Part shown: positions 1 through 9,500 of the stretch, in pieces
Position numbering within the stretch: the stretch's first letter is position 1
How the letters are laid out: each line of letters opens with the position of its first letter
From: Bacteroidales bacterium
GTDB lineage: Bacteria; Bacteroidota; Bacteroidia; Bacteroidales; VadinHA17
Direction: 5' to 3'
DNA length: 64,000 nt
NCBI GenBank assembly: GCA_022865305.1
Contig: JALHSP010000088.1
Location: 16,620-80,619, forward strand
Notes under the pieces: model-generated
The model's input: only the letters and a program-made list of their open reading frames with translations
Databases searched by the model: none
Told to the model about the DNA's origin: nothing
Program-made: the position numbers and the translations under genes

Positions 1-302
1 ATACCTCCTTTCCCTTAACGGACTTTTTGCCAATAATTGAACTTTCCGTTTTTGCATCTTGTGGTGCATTTATTCTTTTTGCCTGGTCAGTGAAAAATAT
101 AGGAATATCAAGAGCAAATGTATTCTGTAATTTTATCCCCATTTTCACTGCATCCTTTTCATTTATTATATTCGGTGACAAGCTTTCTCTCCAGAACATT
201 GCAGGAATGCTTATTGTCATAAGCGGGATTTTCCTGTCGCAGATTAACGGACGTCAAAAGAGCATTAATAATGCTCTTACACTTACAGGAAAAACTGCCT
301 GA
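1..302 (+). CDS. EamA/DMT family transporter, C-terminal part
   Basis: The frame is open from the window edge (codons in phase with base 3), so only the last 100 or so residues are seen. They hold three hydrophobic helices with the small-residue-rich pattern of the last helices of drug/metabolite transporters, including a segment reading GISRANVFCNFIPIFT followed by a short FGDKLS loop and a final helix ending in LSQI, which is typical of the second EamA repeat. It would be an inner-membrane exporter of a small metabolite; substrate cannot be read. The start lies outside the window. Confidence 0.75.
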   Translation, partial: TSFPLTDFLPIIELSVFASCGAFILFAWSVKNIGISRANVFCNFIPIFTASFSFIIFGDKLSLQNIAGMLIVISGIFLSQINGRQKSINNALTLTGKTA

Positions 303-349
303 TTTATAAGGATTATCCATATCCTGTTCATTAATACTAATTTATATAG

Positions 350-381
350 TTTATCCGTTATATAAAATCAATTTATCTTTG
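350..381 (+). promoter_or_regulatory. Candidate Bacteroidota promoter for porQ
   Basis: TATCTTTG at 374-381 matches the -7 box TANNTTTG, with TTTA at 350-353 as a poor -33 box 20 bases upstream. Transcription would begin near 388, leaving a leader of only about ten bases before the ATG at 397, which is short; this lowers confidence. Confidence 0.4.
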
Positions 382-396
382 GAGTATTTCTGTAAT

Positions 397-1431
397 ATGG
401 GCAGGAGAATCCTATATATTATTTTAACCAGTATACTGGTATTGCCATTAAATGCACAAACAGGAGGAGATAATGTTTATGAATTCCTGAATCTGACTCA
501 CTCAGGACTAGTATCTTCCTTAGGTGGCTCAAACGTTTCATTGAATACAGATAATCCGAATCTTATATATCATAATCCGGCTTTATTAAATACCAGGATG
601 GATAAAAGTCTGGCGTTAAATTATGTAAACTATTTTGCAGGTATTAACTACGGATTTGCCGTATACGCCAGAACATTTCCCGGTGCAGGTAATTTTGCCG
701 CCGGACTTACCTGTCTGAATTATGGTTCCTTTACCGAAGCTGATGCTTCAGGGATTATCACAGGGACTTTCAGTGCTTCTGAATATGCCTTCTCCTTAAT
801 ATATTCACGGGAAATAGATTCATTATTTACCCTTGGTATAAACTTTAAGCCGGTATTATCACATCTTGAAAAATATACCTCATTCGGCATTGCGCTTGAT
901 GCAGGAGCTGCTTACCACACCAGAACAGGTCTGTTTTCGGCGGGTATTGTCGTCAGGAATACAGGACTTCAGGTTACCACCTATGCCGGGGAAAAACGGC
1001 AGAAACTGCCATTCGAAATCCAGGCAGGCGTATCATATAAGCTTGCCCATGCACCATTTCGTTTTTCATTGACACTCAGGCACCTTGAGAAGTTTGATCT
1101 TACACATCAATACGTGAATACTGTTTCAGCTGATGAAAACACTTCACATTCATCCGAATTCTTTGAAAATATTTTACGGCATGCAATTCCTGGTGTTGAA
1201 CTTATCCCTCACAAAAATTTTTATATAAGTGCCGGATATAACTACCAGAGAAGAAGGGAACTGCAACATGACACAAAAATATCAACAGCCGGATTTTCCT
1301 GGGGATTTGGAATTAATACTACATGGCTGAATGTTGAATTTGGCAGGGCAACTTATCATCTTGCAGGATCTTCAAATAACATATCTGTTATTTTACGGAC
1401 TGACCGTATTTATAACAGGTTCCGAAAATAA
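397..1431 (+). CDS. porQ: Type IX secretion system protein PorQ
   Basis: 344 residues with a signal peptide ending near LPLNAQ and then alternating beta strands of an outer-membrane barrel of the PorV/PorQ type. The conserved early segment (EFLNLTHSGLVSSLGG, then HNPALLN) and the length fit PorQ. In type IX secretion, PorQ and PorV-type barrels shuttle cargo to the surface and PorQ belongs to the attachment complex with PorU, PorV and PorZ; that is family knowledge. Synteny supports the name: porQ directly upstream of cmk is a recurring Bacteroidota arrangement. An in-frame TTG lies at 379, but the ATG at 397 starts at the signal peptide and is preferred. A double-hairpin repeat separates it from cmk. 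Confidence 0.85.
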   Translation: MGRRILYIILTSILVLPLNAQTGGDNVYEFLNLTHSGLVSSLGGSNVSLNTDNPNLIYHNPALLNTRMDKSLALNYVNYFAGINYGFAVYARTFPGAGNFAAGLTCLNYGSFTEADASGIITGTFSASEYAFSLIYSREIDSLFTLGINFKPVLSHLEKYTSFGIALDAGAAYHTRTGLFSAGIVVRNTGLQVTTYAGEKRQKLPFEIQAGVSYKLAHAPFRFSLTLRHLEKFDLTHQYVNTVSADENTSHSSEFFENILRHAIPGVELIPHKNFYISAGYNYQRRRELQHDTKISTAGFSWGFGINTTWLNVEFGRATYHLAGSSNNISVILRTDRIYNRFRK

Positions 1432-1476
1432 CATTTTTGATTTTACATTTGTAATCCTTAATTTTAATCTTTGTAA

Positions 1477-1541
1477 CCCCCCCACCCCCCTAGGGGGCTA
1501 AAAAAACGATTAAATTAACCCCCCTTTAGAGGACAGGGGGG
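1477..1541. repeat. G/C-run double-hairpin element, copy 1
   Basis: C-runs, a small hairpin (CCCCCCTAGGGGG), an A+T-rich spacer, then a second hairpin and a G-run, making the whole an imperfect palindrome. It sits 46 bases after the porQ stop and before cmk. Same architecture as the copies near 33.0, 35.5, 42.8, 45.7, 49.2, 55.4 and 56.3 kb. Confidence 0.75.
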
Positions 1542-1570
1542 TCAGTAAGAAGGATAGTAAAATCCCTGTT

Positions 1571-2266
1571 ATGGAGAAGAAACTGATAATAGCAATCGAC
1601 GGGTATTCATCCTGCGGGAAAAGTACATTTGCCAGGGCTATTGCAAAGGAGCTTGATTATATTTTTATCGACAGCGGGGCCATGTACAGGGCAGTGACTC
1701 TATATTGCATAAGAAGAGGCTTCGTTGGAAAAGGGATATTGAACACTGAAGGAATTATTAACGAACTTAATGATATACATATTGAATTTGTCTATAATCC
1801 TGATATCCTTGAATGTGAAACATACCTGAACTCCGAGAATGTCGAAAGGGAAATAAGGGGCGTAGAGGTTACTTCTCATGTTAGCAGGATAAGCCAGATT
1901 GCGGAGGTACGTGCCCGGATGGTTGAACTGCAGCGACAGATCGGCGTTTTTAAGGGGATAGTAATGGATGGAAGGGATATTGGAACAGTAGTATTTCCCG
2001 ATGCCGATTTAAAGATTTTTATGACAGCTTCTGTTGATATAAGAGCTAAAAGAAGATTTGACGAGCTGATAAACAAAGGATTAGAAGTAAATTTTGAAGA
2101 GGTCAGGAAAAATATTATTGTCAGAGACATTACAGATGAAAACCGTGACATAAGTCCTTTACGCAAAGCAGACGATGCAATAGTACTTGACAACAGCAGA
2201 ATGACTGTCGAAGAGCAAATGATCTGGGTTCGCCAGATAATTGAAAAGAAAATGTATGGTAGTTGA
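1571..2266 (+). CDS. cmk: Cytidylate kinase
   Basis: 231 residues, the normal size. Phosphorylates CMP and dCMP with ATP in pyrimidine salvage and dCTP supply, in the cytoplasm. The P-loop GYSSCGKST is at residues 11-19, the NMP-binding DSGAMYR at 34-40, and the conserved DGRDIGT at 133-139; the RRFDEL region and the arginines of the lid follow. The 3' end overlaps the ispH ATG by 11 bases, so the two are probably translationally coupled. The gene follows porQ after a double-hairpin repeat, a spacing that suggests a separate promoter or partial termination between them. Confidence 0.95.
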   Translation: MEKKLIIAIDGYSSCGKSTFARAIAKELDYIFIDSGAMYRAVTLYCIRRGFVGKGILNTEGIINELNDIHIEFVYNPDILECETYLNSENVEREIRGVEVTSHVSRISQIAEVRARMVELQRQIGVFKGIVMDGRDIGTVVFPDADLKIFMTASVDIRAKRRFDELINKGLEVNFEEVRKNIIVRDITDENRDISPLRKADDAIVLDNSRMTVEEQMIWVRQIIEKKMYGS

Positions 2267-3137
2267 GATTGATAAAAAGTCAGGATTCTGTTTCGGAGTA
2301 CAAAATGCTGTTGAGACAGCTGAAAAAGCTCTTTTAAAAGGAGAGAAAGTATATTCGCTCGGACAAATTGTTCACAATGATCAGGAGGTCCAGCGCCTTG
2401 CATTACTGGGTCTTGTTACAATTAATGATGATAAATTCAGGAAACTAAGAAACTGTAAAGTCCTGATCAGGGCTCATGGTGAACCTCCCGAAACCTATAT
2501 GACGGCTGAAGAAAACAACATTACAATTATTGAGGCTACATGCCCGATAGTGAAAAGATTACAATCTCATATCAAAGAAACATGGCTTAAATCCAGGGAA
2601 AATAACGGGCAGATTGTGATATTTGGAAAATCCGGACATGCTGAAGGTGTTGGATTACTGGGACAAACATTAAATGAAGGGATTCTTGTTTCGGGTCCTG
2701 AGGATATAGAAAAGATCGATCTTACCAGGCCAGTCTGGCTATTTGCACAGACAACCATGAGTTTAAAAGAGTATACTTATTTTGCAAACCTTTTGCGCTT
2801 GAAAATGATTGAAAAAGGGATTTCTGAGCCCGGGAAATTCTTGTTTGTTAATAAAACAATCTGCGGGCAGGTTTCAAACAGGGAGCCTCATCTGAAAGCT
2901 TTTGCCAGAAAACATGATATTCTGATCTTTGTAAGTGGCAAAGAGAGCTCAAACGGGAAAATGCTCTTTTCTGTCTGCAGGAGTATTAATCCCGAAACTT
3001 ATTTTGTGTCATCACCGGAAGAGATAGACCAATCCTGGTTCACGGGCAAAAAATCCGCCGGGATATGCGGAGCCACTTCAACTCCTAAATGGCTGATCCA
3101 AAAAGTACATTATCATATTTTAAACTTTACAAAGTAG
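2256..3137 (+). CDS. ispH: 4-hydroxy-3-methylbut-2-enyl diphosphate reductase
   Basis: 293 residues. Last step of the MEP isoprenoid pathway: reduces HMBPP to IPP and DMAPP with a [4Fe-4S] cluster. The three cluster cysteines are visible at C12 (GFCFGV), C96 (EATCPIVK) and C203 (TICGQ); substrate residues H40, H74, H128 and E130 are in place. The motif after C203 (GQVSNRE) departs from the common NATxxRQ, as in several Bacteroidota forms. The ATG at 2256 gives the standard N-terminus; an in-frame TTG at 2241 would only add five residues inside cmk. Tail-overlaps cmk, and the next gene follows after 13 bases. Confidence 0.95.
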   Translation: MVVEIDKKSGFCFGVQNAVETAEKALLKGEKVYSLGQIVHNDQEVQRLALLGLVTINDDKFRKLRNCKVLIRAHGEPPETYMTAEENNITIIEATCPIVKRLQSHIKETWLKSRENNGQIVIFGKSGHAEGVGLLGQTLNEGILVSGPEDIEKIDLTRPVWLFAQTTMSLKEYTYFANLLRLKMIEKGISEPGKFLFVNKTICGQVSNREPHLKAFARKHDILIFVSGKESSNGKMLFSVCRSINPETYFVSSPEEIDQSWFTGKKSAGICGATSTPKWLIQKVHYHILNFTK

Positions 3138-3150
3138 AAGAGGAACAGAT

Positions 3151-4269
3151 ATGCTAAAATCAGAAGTCTGGTTTACGAACCTGAGGGTAAAACCATCACA
3201 GAATCTGCTCAAAAAACTTGAGACGCTTGTCATTAAAGCTGGTATTGAAAAGATTGATTTTAAGCGAAAAATAGTTGCAATAAAAATTCACTTCGGAGAG
3301 CCCGGCAACCTTGCTTATCTGCGACCAAACTTTGCTGCACATATTGTCAGATTGCTGAAATCCAAAGAAGCAATTCCTTTTCTTACAGATTGCAATACAC
3401 TTTATTATGGGAGACGATCAAATGCTCCCTCACACCTTGAGGCAGCCTTTGAGAACGGATATAATCCGATAGCAACAAATTGTCCGGTTATTATTGCCGA
3501 CGGAGTAAAGGGAACCGATTTCAGGGAGATTGAGGTAAACCTTGAATTGTGCAGATCAGCAAAAATCGGGGCTGCTGTGGCCGATGCAGATATAATCATT
3601 TCAATGACCCACTTTAAAGGACATGAGATGACAGGATTTGGCGGCACTCTCAAGAACCTGGGAATGGGTTGTGCTTCAGTGGGTGGAAAATTATTTCTTC
3701 ATTCAGGCTCTTCCCCAAGGATTTATGAAAAAAACTGTACCGGCTGCAGGATTTGTGAAAAATATTGTGCTCATGATGCAATAAAGGTTGGAAAAGACAA
3801 AATTGCCCATATCAACTATGAAAAATGTGTTGGCTGCGGGCAATGTGTTGCAGTCTGCCAGTATGATTCCGCTAGAGTCGTCTGGCAGAATTCTTCAGAA
3901 ACAGTATGCAGAAGAGTTTCTGAATATGCTTTAGCCGCCATAAAAGACAAACCTTCTTTTCATATTAATTTTATTATGGATGTCTCGCCTGACTGCGATT
4001 GCTATGGATTCAACGATTACCCGCTTGTTCCTGATATAGGAATTGCTGCATCATACGATCCGGTAGCTCTCGACCAGGCGTGTGCCGATCTCGTTACTGC
4101 TGCCCCGGCTCTTCCGGGCAGCAGAATCTGCGAAAACCATCAGCATGGCGATCTGAGCAACAAGGATAAATTTAAACTGACACATCCCGATACCTTCTGG
4201 CAGGCTGGCCTGGAGCATGCTGAAAAGATTGGATTGGGGAATACCAGTTATGAATTGATTAGTGTCTGA
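3151..4269 (+). CDS. DUF362 domain protein with two 4Fe-4S ferredoxin motifs
   Basis: 372 residues. An N-terminal DUF362 region (KIHFGEPGN near 45, then the FKGHEMTGFGGTLKNLGMG segment near 155-173) surrounds an inserted ferredoxin domain with two complete CxxCxxCxxxC motifs, at C196/199/202/206 and C226/229/232/236. The cytoplasmic, soluble protein therefore probably carries two [4Fe-4S] clusters and transfers electrons; the reaction is not known for this family. It starts 13 bases after ispH, itself an iron-sulfur enzyme needing reductant, so it could supply electrons to IspH, but that is inference from position only. Confidence 0.85.
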   Translation: MLKSEVWFTNLRVKPSQNLLKKLETLVIKAGIEKIDFKRKIVAIKIHFGEPGNLAYLRPNFAAHIVRLLKSKEAIPFLTDCNTLYYGRRSNAPSHLEAAFENGYNPIATNCPVIIADGVKGTDFREIEVNLELCRSAKIGAAVADADIIISMTHFKGHEMTGFGGTLKNLGMGCASVGGKLFLHSGSSPRIYEKNCTGCRICEKYCAHDAIKVGKDKIAHINYEKCVGCGQCVAVCQYDSARVVWQNSSETVCRRVSEYALAAIKDKPSFHINFIMDVSPDCDCYGFNDYPLVPDIGIAASYDPVALDQACADLVTAAPALPGSRICENHQHGDLSNKDKFKLTHPDTFWQAGLEHAEKIGLGNTSYELISV

Positions 4270-4331
4270 CATAAATTTCTGTTTACTTTATTTTCTAATT
4301 ATCTTTGATAAACCGCTGCCTCAGAAATGTT

Positions 4332-5180
4332 ATGAATGTAAAAGTTAAAACGGCCCGCCTGTCGATTATGTCAAATACTCTTTTGATCATAATGAAGATT
4401 GTGGTTGGAATTATCAGCGGTTCCGTAAGTATTATCTCCGAAGCAATCCATTCATCGATGGATCTTGTGGCTGCCATAATAGCTTTCTTTTCAGTAAAAG
4501 TCTCGGATACCCCACCCGATACAAGACATCCCTACGGCCATGGGAAGGTTGAAAATATTTCAGGTGTCATTGAAGCAATATTAATTTTTGCTGCTGCCAT
4601 ATGGATCATTTATGAAGCTGTCAAAAAACTTACAGGAGAAGAAATCGTACTGGAATCAATATGGATCGGATCGGTGGTTATGCTGATTTCAGCATTAGTT
4701 AATATCATTGTTTCGCGGAAACTTTATAAAGTTGCCCGGGAAACGAAGTCAGTTGCTCTCGAAGCAGATGCCCTGCATCTTAAAACAGATGTTTACACCT
4801 CTGTCGGAGTAGCAGTCGGTTTAGGACTGATCTTAATCACCGGCATTAAATGGTTTGATCCTGTTGTTGCGATTCTCGTTGCACTTATGATCTTAAAAGA
4901 ATCACATAATCTTCTTAAGCGGGCTTTTACGCCTCTGCTCGATACCGCCTGGGAAGATGATGAGATTGAAGATTTAGAAAGAAAATTGAATATCATGAAT
5001 GTTAACTATCATGACCTCCGGACACGTATAGCAGGGAACTACCGGTTTATTGATATCCATGTGGAAATACCTGAAAATGAGTCTGTAGGTAATGCCCATC
5101 ATTATTGCGATATGATTGAAGAGGAGTTAATAAAAAATTATGAAAACCTGAGTGTGACAATCCACGTCGAACCATCCTAA
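4332..5180 (+). CDS. Cation diffusion facilitator (CDF) transporter
   Basis: 282 residues, six predicted membrane helices and a C-terminal cytoplasmic ferredoxin-like domain. Two HxxxD metal sites are visible: H40/D44 in helix 2 (EAIHSSMD) and H149/D153 in helix 5 (DALHLKTD), and the conserved HPYGHGKVE lies between helices 2 and 3. It should export divalent cations (Zn, Fe, Mn or Co) using the proton gradient. The ATG at 4332 is preferred to a TTG at 4305, which has no family support. Ends 5 bases from the stop of the convergent serpin gene. Confidence 0.92.
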   Translation: MNVKVKTARLSIMSNTLLIIMKIVVGIISGSVSIISEAIHSSMDLVAAIIAFFSVKVSDTPPDTRHPYGHGKVENISGVIEAILIFAAAIWIIYEAVKKLTGEEIVLESIWIGSVVMLISALVNIIVSRKLYKVARETKSVALEADALHLKTDVYTSVGVAVGLGLILITGIKWFDPVVAILVALMILKESHNLLKRAFTPLLDTAWEDDEIEDLERKLNIMNVNYHDLRTRIAGNYRFIDIHVEIPENESVGNAHHYCDMIEEELIKNYENLSVTIHVEPS

Positions 5181-5185
5181 ACTCC

Positions 5186-6433
5186 TTAATTTAATGTTGG
5201 ATCACCAACTCTTCCCATGAATAATATTGTGCCGGTTGAGGTCTCACGGATGAAATAAAGAAACGGATGATTGATTTTGACCTCGTTAGTAAATGGCGAA
5301 GCAGTGTCTTTAAACTCCACAATTGTCGCAGCAGCAGCTTCGGTACCCTCCTCGTTGGTCTCAATGAATGCCTGATGCAATACTCTGTTTATCATCAGAC
5401 CCTGATCGCTGATATTGCTGAAGTTGGCCTGGGCAGAAAAAGCGACACCCATACCAAGGTCAATAAGATCATCATTGAGAAGTCTCTTGTACATATACTT
5501 GAACCGTGGCAAGGTCAGATCGACCTCCTGTGTATTACCAGACAGCATATCCATCCAATCCTGCCATACTGAGGGTGTGAGAGCCTCGGCCACTTCAACA
5601 GTAGTCACATTTTCATCAGGTAAAACCACAACCATTGTGAAGTTCCCCTGTCCATAGGGTAATTCAACAATAATTAAATTGTTGGTCCTGGCAACTTTGA
5701 GATTCTCCGTCTGATGCATCATGGGAACATCTTTTGGAGTTGAGGCAGTTACATAAAATGGTTCGTCGTAGGTATCATCCTTATCGAACTGATATCTCCA
5801 CTTCCCGTTGAAATAGATGGCATTAATAAGAAGCATAGCCAGTTGAGGATCTAAATAATCCAGCATATCGGTGATCTTATCATGTGTCTTTTCTGCAATC
5901 CACCCGTTGACAATATCCACTGCATCCGCATCTGTTACGTCGATATTACGCGACTCGGCTTTGTACCATGTTTGAAGTGCCGTGATAAAAGACTGTTTCA
6001 CCGTGACATGTTTTTCCACCCATACCGAGTTGGCTATTTCAACTAAAACACGCTTATCAACAGGGACCATCTCAGTCATCAGCTTAAGGTATGTCTCATT
6101 TATTTGCTGAAGGATTTTGTCCTCCAGCCTGAGTGTCTTTCTGATAGCCTCGAATGTCTCCCCTGCAGCACCATTGAGTGTCATAGAAAGGGCACTGGTA
6201 ATACTGTACGGAGATATCATTATGTTTTCTGTACCCTTGCCATCGGCAATAACAGGCTTGAAGAGATCAAATGCAAACCTGTTTGCAGAGTCAATTACCT
6301 GCTTTTGATAAACCTCAGTAATAATATTTACCGGGTCACCAGGCAGATCATTTGTACCACTCATCTCACATGAGGTCAGTATAACCGATGAGCCTGTTAA
6401 GGTTAGGAGTAATCCCCAAATAATATTTTTCAT
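5186..6433 (-). CDS. Serpin-family protease inhibitor, predicted lipoprotein
   Basis: 415 residues from the ATG at 6433; an upstream in-frame ATG would only place extra residues before an evident signal peptide. The peptide ends in a lipobox (LTSC, C22), so it is probably an anchored lipoprotein. Serpin landmarks are clear: NSVWVEK, the NAIYFNGKWRYQF breach strand, DVPMMHQ, VELPYGQGNFTMVVVLPDE, and a C-terminal hinge with GTEAAAAT, the small-residue pattern of inhibitory serpins, followed by NHPFLYFIRE and FMGRVGDP. It should trap a serine or cysteine protease by suicide inhibition. P1 is probably within the FKDTASP stretch but cannot be fixed by eye. It lies divergent to the nuclease-helicase gene, with no obvious partner protease nearby. 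Confidence 0.93.
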   Translation of the reverse strand: MKNIIWGLLLTLTGSSVILTSCEMSGTNDLPGDPVNIITEVYQKQVIDSANRFAFDLFKPVIADGKGTENIMISPYSITSALSMTLNGAAGETFEAIRKTLRLEDKILQQINETYLKLMTEMVPVDKRVLVEIANSVWVEKHVTVKQSFITALQTWYKAESRNIDVTDADAVDIVNGWIAEKTHDKITDMLDYLDPQLAMLLINAIYFNGKWRYQFDKDDTYDEPFYVTASTPKDVPMMHQTENLKVARTNNLIIVELPYGQGNFTMVVVLPDENVTTVEVAEALTPSVWQDWMDMLSGNTQEVDLTLPRFKYMYKRLLNDDLIDLGMGVAFSAQANFSNISDQGLMINRVLHQAFIETNEEGTEAAAATIVEFKDTASPFTNEVKINHPFLYFIRETSTGTILFMGRVGDPTLN

Positions 6434-6550
6434 GATATAGGTTTTTAGGATATAATTATCAGGCACAAAAATTATACCAACGATAAGTCACTTTAAATTT
6501 TCCTGTCTGAACAGATTCTTCTTATCTTTATTTTCTAAAATTCCTCCCGG

Positions 6551-9500
6551 ATGAAATTCATCGGAGATTTTCATTTACACTCACATTATTCACTGGCAAC
6601 AAGCAAGGAGCTTCGCCCTGATTTCCTCGATTACTGGGCAAGGTTAAAAGGCATAAAAGTGATTGGTTCAGGTGATTTTACCCATCCCGGCTGGCTCCAG
6701 GAATTACAGGATCAGCTTGAGCCTGCAGAGGAAGGACTTTTCAAACTGAAAAAGGAAAACAAAAAGAAGATCTCTCCTCCGGTCGAAGAAGATGCCAGTT
6801 TTATCCTTACCGCTGAAATCAGCAATATATACAAGAAAAAAGGGGAAGTCAGAAAAGTGCATAATGTAGTTTTTGCTCCATCTTTCAGTGTGGTTGAAAA
6901 AATACAGAATAAGCTGGCAATCCATGGTTTTAATATTACTTCCGATGGCAGACCGATAATAGGGATGGATAGCAGGGACCTCCTTGAATTATGCCTGGAA
7001 GCTTCCGAAGATATTTTCTTTGTACCCGCACATATCTGGACGCCATGGTTTTCTGTGCTGGGTTCAAAATCAGGATTTGATACTGTAAATGAATGTTATG
7101 AAGACCTATCGGCATATATCACTGCTGTCGAAATGGGCCTTTCTACCGATCCGCCGATGAACTGGATGTGCAGCTTCCTTGATACATATACATTAATTGC
7201 CAATTCGGATGCCCATTCACCGGAAAAGCTGGGACGGAATGCCAATATCTTTGAAACTGACCTGTCGTACAATGGAATTATTGATGCCATGAAATCAGGC
7301 AATCAAGAGAATTTCCTCGGTACAATAAATTTCTTCCCTCAGGAAGGTAAATATCATTATGACGGTCACAGGAAGTGCGGAATCCGCTGGAGCCCAATTG
7401 ACACATTGCAACATGATGAAATTTGTCCCATATGCGGAAAAAAGATCACCGTCGGCGTAATGAACCGTATCGCCCAGCTTGCCAACCGGGATAATATTAT
7501 AGAACGACCAAACCGTCACCCTTTTTACAGTCTGATACCATTAAAAGAAATCTTATCGGAAATAGAAGGTGTTTCGCCTGACTCCAATAAAGTGGATCAG
7601 CATTATAAACAACTGGTTCATAAAGCAGGTTCGGAGTTTAACATTTTATTACATTTTGATCTTAACCATGTTAAGACAATTGGCGGAGAATTGTTATGTG
7701 AAGCAGTCAGGCGGATGCGAAACAGGGAAGTTCATATACAGGAGGGATTTGACGGGGAATTTGGTATTATAAAAGTCTTCAGAGAAGGTGAAACCAGAAG
7801 TCTCAACCATTCTGAATCTCTATTTAAAGAATCTGAAAGCAGATATTTTGTTGTAAATGCCCCTTGTCCGTTAGTCAGCTTTGACCTGGAGGCTTTCCGT
7901 AAATTAAAACAACAAAAACCGTTGACAGAAGCTGAAGAAACCGGGTCCTTTAAACCGGAAATCCTTACCGGCGAAAGACCTGCAGGCTTAAATAATGAAC
8001 AAACAGAATCAGCGGAACATTTTAGCGGCCCGGCAATAATACTGGCTGGTCCGGGAACCGGGAAAACACAAGTTCTGACAACCCGCATTGCTTTTTTAAT
8101 TCAGAAAAGAAATATAAATCCGGGCAGCATTTTAGCTATTACTTTTACGAATAAAGCAGCCAGGGAAATGAAAGAGAGGCTGGCTCTTATGCTTGATAGC
8201 CAGATCCTGAATGATCTCAGAATTTACACTTTTCATTCATTCGGATTGTCGATAATTAAAGAGTATCTCAAAAATTCAGGAGTGACAGATTACTTAACTG
8301 TAATAGATGAAGATGATAAAAGGCAGATCCTGTCAGAAATTAATGTTGACAAATCCATTATTGCTAAAACGAGTGAAAAGATATCTGAGATAAAACAATC
8401 ATTAATCTCTGAAAACCAGGTTGCTGACACAGTCCTTGCCAAAATTTTCAATAAATACAACCATATAATGAGACAATCGAACGCATATGATTTTGATGAT
8501 CTTGTGAGTTTTCCGGTGCAGATCTTTCAGAAGCACCCGGATATCCTGTATGAATACCAAAGAAAAACAGAATGGATACTGGTTGATGAATATCAGGACA
8601 TTAACCTCCCGCAATACATGATGATAAGAATGCTGATGTCAGAACCAGACTCAAATCTGTTTGTAATAGGTGATCCCGATCAGGCAATTTACGGATTCCG
8701 GGGAGCTGATGTCAGGTATATTCAGATGTTCAGGGATGATTATAAGGATGCTGCAGTTTTTAAATTGAAGAAAAGTTATCGCTGTACTGACTCAATACTT
8801 AAGGCCTCAGGCAACGTTTTGAAAACAAATCAGAAGTTCCTGGAAGGAGTGCAAAGAGGAGTAAGGATTAAAATATCAGAGAATGCAATAGATAAAAGCG
8901 AGGCTGAATTTGTTGCCCGTAAAATAGAAAAGATGATCGGAGGTATGGGATTCTTTTCTATCGACAGCCAGGTTGCTGAAGGTACAAAAGACGAAGGAAT
9001 CGAAAGTCTTTCGGACTTTGCTGTCTTATGCAGGATCAGCAGGCAGATGCCTCCGATAGAAAAAGCATTAAGAGATCATAATATCCCTTACCAGAAGATT
9101 GGCGAAGATTCAATCCTGAAACAGGAACCTGTTAAAACTATATTGGATGTATACAGGTTTACTTCAAACCCGGGAAATACCTTTCTGAAATCACGGCTTG
9201 TCAAACAAAAAATTATAAGCGAAAAAGGTCTGATGCAATTAGTTGAAATGATCGCGGATAAAAATCTTGTAGAAAAACTGGAATTTATAGTCAGCAATTA
9301 CTTCCGGAACCATATTGAGGAGCACAAATTCATGATCACATTTCTGATAGATATAGCAGAACAATATGAAAGTAATGAAGAGGATTTCTTACAGCACATT
9401 CTGCTTGGCACAGGGATCGATTCATGGAAACCAAAAGTTGAAGCTGTAAACCTCATGACCATTCATGCTTCCAAGGGACTGGAATTCAATTGTGTATTTA

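Noticed and set aside
1477..1541. Simple rho-independent terminator instead of a repeat element
   Set aside because: The same two-hairpin layout with C- and G-runs at its ends recurs seven more times, so it is listed as a repeat family; termination may still be its function.
6551..7800. PHP domain as part of a DNA polymerase III alpha or PolX gene
   Set aside because: No polymerase domain follows; the zinc-finger-like motif and the downstream UvrD motifs fit EndoQ plus helicase.
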